From: Spodoptera frugiperda
Lineage: Eukaryota; Arthropoda; Insecta; Lepidoptera; Noctuidae
Length of the DNA stretch: 64,000 nt
NCBI RefSeq assembly: GCF_023101765.2
Contig: NC_064237.1
Span: forward strand, 558,001 to 622,000
Reading direction: 5' to 3'
The first letter of the stretch is position 1, and the number at the start of each line of letters is the position of its first letter. This document shows positions 60,947 through 64,000 of this stretch, piece after piece. The translations under genes were made by a program, and so were the position numbers. The notes below the pieces were generated by a model that was not told the origin of the DNA, ran no database searches, and worked only from the letters and a program-made list of their open reading frames with translations.

Positions 60947-61619
60947 AACTACATTAAAATTAAAAGAGAAATTCCATGGTAAAAAGTTACAGGATACCAG
61001 GAAACCATGAAAATAGTACACAAAATTGTCGCAGCCAACATGTTTATTTAAATTACATCACACAGTTTTAAACGAGCATAAACTGTCACTCCCCTGACTT
61101 GTGTATCTCGTTACATATGACTCGCGTACATTAAACTACCACGCAATGCCTTCCCAAACAGCCATGGAATACTAATTCAAGCTCATGGGCTCCTAGTAAA
61201 TCATTCAGTGATAAAATCATACTTCGGGAATCTGCTCGCAAAGATATGGAGTTCTTGGTTATGTTTTATGAGTTACTTAGTATAGATACGTGTTAGTTAT
61301 TGGTTTTGGAAATTATGTGATTGGTTGTCAGTGAAATCTAGTGCTTTAGTAAAGGTATTTGAGTTTAATTTTCGTTGTAAGATATATCTATTGAATGACG
61401 TATTTCCAATAAGAAGATACCTTTTTTCAATCGAAGTACCTTTTATTTATTATCAACGTTACGTTTATATTATTTTTCACTTTATTCCCTTATTCTTTTT
61501 CTATTATACAAGATCCATATTATACAACTAGGTCTCGGTAACGTTTTTGTAGGTATAATATGTTCTTCTTATTATACCATTATTTTTGAATATATAAAGA
61601 GCTTTAAAAGTATCTGACA

Positions 61620-61961
61620 CCGCTTTAATGAAAGGTAGTGTTATGTTTGAAGATTACAATAGTAAATATAAATTATGGATTATGAGTTTTATGTTTCATA
61701 CAAAAAATCTGCGTGTAAGTTTGTTATGACAGAGCTATTTCTTTCACTGTCTCTGTCGCTTATTCAGTAAAAACAATCGCTATCAATTGTTCTCATTGAA
61801 GAAGCGACGCATAGTGCGTATTTGGGAACCATTTTTTGTAGAGTAGAATCAATATTTATTTAACTTCGTTATGTTCTCAAATTGAATTAACCAGGTTCAG
61901 GGTACGAAATTTCTTCACTATTGTAATCTTCAAAAACAAAAATACTCCCCATTAAAGCCGT
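61620..61961. mobile_element. MITE family D (TIR about 44 bp)
   Basis: The left end CGCTTTAATGAAAGGTAGTG leads to TTTGAAGATTACAATAGT. The right end ACTATTGTAATCTTCAAAAA leads to CTCCCCATTAAAGCCG. The inner 15-17 bases are perfect inverted repeats and the outer part is diverged. About 340 bp, no coding capacity, no second copy in the window. Confidence 0.8.
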
Positions 61962-62509
61962 GGAAGTTAAATTTAGAACACATTAGCCCAACAGACTATC
62001 CAATGACATTAGACCCCTCTTTTGTGCTTCAATTTAAATTCATCGCTTCTTAACGTTAAAAGCCAAAATTAAGCTGATCGTAAATAGCAACCAAATTACC
62101 AATGCCCTCAAAATTCAGTACAACTTGGTAAACATAATCACGGTTAATATAAAATTGTAATTAGACGCCCACATTAATTGGTGTACGGGACGGATCGAGC
62201 CAGTGACTCGTGATCCCTTCGAGAGCCCATGATAAAGTAAAGGAAATTACGTCTTTTGACCCTTTAATACAGGTAAAAGCAAATAATTGTTTATTTTCAA
62301 GATGTTGTTGTAGTAAAGGAAAACTGACTGGTTATTTATCTTTGAAGTAACTTCCTAGAATTATTGACACAACTGCGCAATACCTTTATATATATACTTT
62401 TTAGATTACGATAATACTATGACAATTTAATATAACTTACCTACATATTTTCGTTATTTTTTTTTTGTTAGCCTCATCTGGTAGTGTTTTAAGTGTCTAA
62501 AATTTGCTC

Positions 62510-62565
62510 ATATACACAACTTCACGCCTGTCTCCCATGGATAGGCAGAGACAATGGACCACTAA
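62510..62565. repeat. Short dispersed repeat with CACGCCTGTCTCCCATGG core
   Basis: ACAACTTCACGCCTGTCTCC and CATGGATAGGCAGAGACAAT, the clearest copy of the element also found at 8610 and 40405. Confidence 0.5.
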
Positions 62566-63202
62566 TTTAATATTATAAATTGCTTAAATGAATGGTAATT
62601 AAGAATGAAATAATACGATGAAAAATAACCTATTTTCTTGGAACAAGCAGTGGTCGCGAGCTAACAAAACATCTAGTTTCTTCGAAAATATAAGTTCAAA
62701 ATATAAATTAGAAATTCAGAGCGCATAGCAACAATTCTCGAATGACTGTTGAACTGTTCGGACGTAAAATTAACATAAATTTACATAGTTTTAATATAGT
62801 ACACGTTGGTTGGCTCGTCCTATTGTAAATAGAGCTGATAAGCAATGGAATTAGATTACTGAAGTTCATCATAAGCGTGTCAATATTTCGATTCCATTTA
62901 TTGAATGCTAAGACCCCAAGCCCCCACTAAGTAGGGTTGAACCTTTTCCAATACGTTTTAGTCTTTTTATTCTTAGGGTCAAAGTTACCAATTTTGTTTT
63001 AAGACGTCAAGGTGTTAACCATATTGTAAATGGTAAAGTTCGGTCAAATAATCCCAGTGAAGGTTAATGTTATGAAAATAGAAAATTGTTGAAATTTTAT
63101 AATTTACACGAAACACAGACGTAGGCCCGCTCATATTTCCAAGAAGGGGCAGAATTACCTAAAAATAGTTTTTGTTAAATTAATTGAATTGTTTGCTATA
63201 AA

Positions 63203-63300
63203 TGCAACATCATCATAACAGCCTATAAGTGGCCACTGCTGATCAAAGGCCTCAAAGGCCACACGGAGAAGGTTTGGGCATTAGTCACCACACACGCACA
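63203..63300 (-). mobile_element. SINE-2 3' fragment
   Basis: AGCCTATAAGTGGCCACTGC, TGATCAAAGGCCTCAAAGGC and AAGGTTTGGGCATTAGTCAC are the complement of the end of the SINE-2 at 15187-15482. An internal CCTCAAAGG duplication is visible. Confidence 0.65.
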
Positions 63301-63828
63301 AATGCATTAGGTAAGTATATGAAATGAAAAATCATCACTTTCGTAAGCATAACAAACTAAAGCCAACTTGTATTAAATGAAATTTTACAATGTGACATCT
63401 AATTTTATCGAAGGATTTCGTTTGGTTAGCGAAAAATATACGACTGTAGCGCCACGCGTGCAGATTTTCAAATTTGGAACAAACCAATTTTACATTGGAC
63501 ATTTTTTTAAAGAAAACGTTGATGTCGATATTCGTGCTTTGACTTTGATCAAATTTTGCTAAAAAGACGTGTATTTTTTAAGTCCACAAAATACAGTGTT
63601 CCAATTTCAAAGTTGTTTATGTAATTATACTAAATCTAATAATTGTAACTACTGACCTCTGTCAAATTACAGTTCAGTTTGCAGTTGAGTATTATGCAGT
63701 TCATACTTTTATGTGCATCACCCATAGAACAAGCAAAAACGGGTACATTGAGTAGTGGTAAAATATAATATTAACTTTATTTGCGTGGTGGAAAATAAAT
63801 TAACAAATTAATTCAGTTTTTTACATTA

Positions 63829-63993
63829 GTATTTTCTCCTGTGTCGTGGGTGCGTTTACAAATATACAACTTCACATACACACAACACCCAGACCCGAAA
63901 TTAAATTTGTCGATCACACAAAGGGTTGATCCGTTGCAACAGTCAACAATACGAACAGCCGGATGCCCAGCTACCGCGGCAACCGTGCAACCC
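63829..63993 (-). mobile_element. SINE-1 copy, B box lost
   Basis: TCTCCTGTGTCGTGGGTGCG, TTTACAAATATACAACTTCA and CACAAAGGGTTGATCCG are the SINE-1 body in reverse. Where the B box should be, the sequence reads AGTCAACAATACGAACAGCC, so the internal promoter is destroyed. The A-box side continues to the edge of the window. Confidence 0.75.
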
Positions 63994-64000
63994 GACTTGC

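Overview
The window looks like nuclear DNA from a moth (Lepidoptera), probably a noctuid-like species. The grounds are an AT-rich background, compact exons split by long introns, and many short dispersed repeats of kinds known from moth genomes: tRNA-derived SINEs, inverted-repeat MITEs, and an abundant repeat that starts near CCGGAGCTGCGG and ends in an A-run. The order is a confident inference; the family is a guess from repeat types. There are no bacterial operons, no CRISPR array and no intact transposase.

One protein-coding gene is supported. It lies on the plus strand in the first 24 kb and is a beaten path (Beat) family immunoglobulin-domain protein, a cell-surface or secreted axon-guidance ligand. 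Four exons can be joined by sequence alone: 1204-1381, 4302-4441, 16747-16978 and 23560-23657. Their splice phases agree (1, 0, 1). Together they encode the last 215 residues: the C-terminal half of Ig1, all of Ig2, a Ser-rich linker and a short hydrophobic tail before TAA. The signal peptide and first half of Ig1 must lie upstream of base 1. The last exon has only 31 full codons.

The introns (about 2.9, 12.3 and 6.6 kb) hold SINE and MITE fragments, some within about 120 bp of an exon. From 23.7 kb to the end I find no further gene. That stretch is AT-rich intergenic or distal sequence carrying at least five MITE-like families, three SINE families, a decayed LINE reverse transcriptase (about 57.1-57.55 kb, minus strand), a GGGGATT/GGGGATA minisatellite inside a dispersed repeat (27.5 kb), and two isolated GC-rich or CpG-rich blocks (39.04-39.13 kb and 51.0-51.06 kb) that could be regulatory.

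The observations most worth a second look are the tiny phase-matched Beat terminal exon, a templated inverted insertion inside a MITE (43.43 kb), a MITE with 68-bp terminal inverted repeats (41.1-41.6 kb), a recurring GGTACCAGGCGAGCATAAC motif, a 22-bp miRNA-like foldback (42.34 kb), the CpG-dense island at 39 kb, and a TATA-plus-donor configuration at 30.4-30.5 kb. I did not find evidence of a new multi-gene system.
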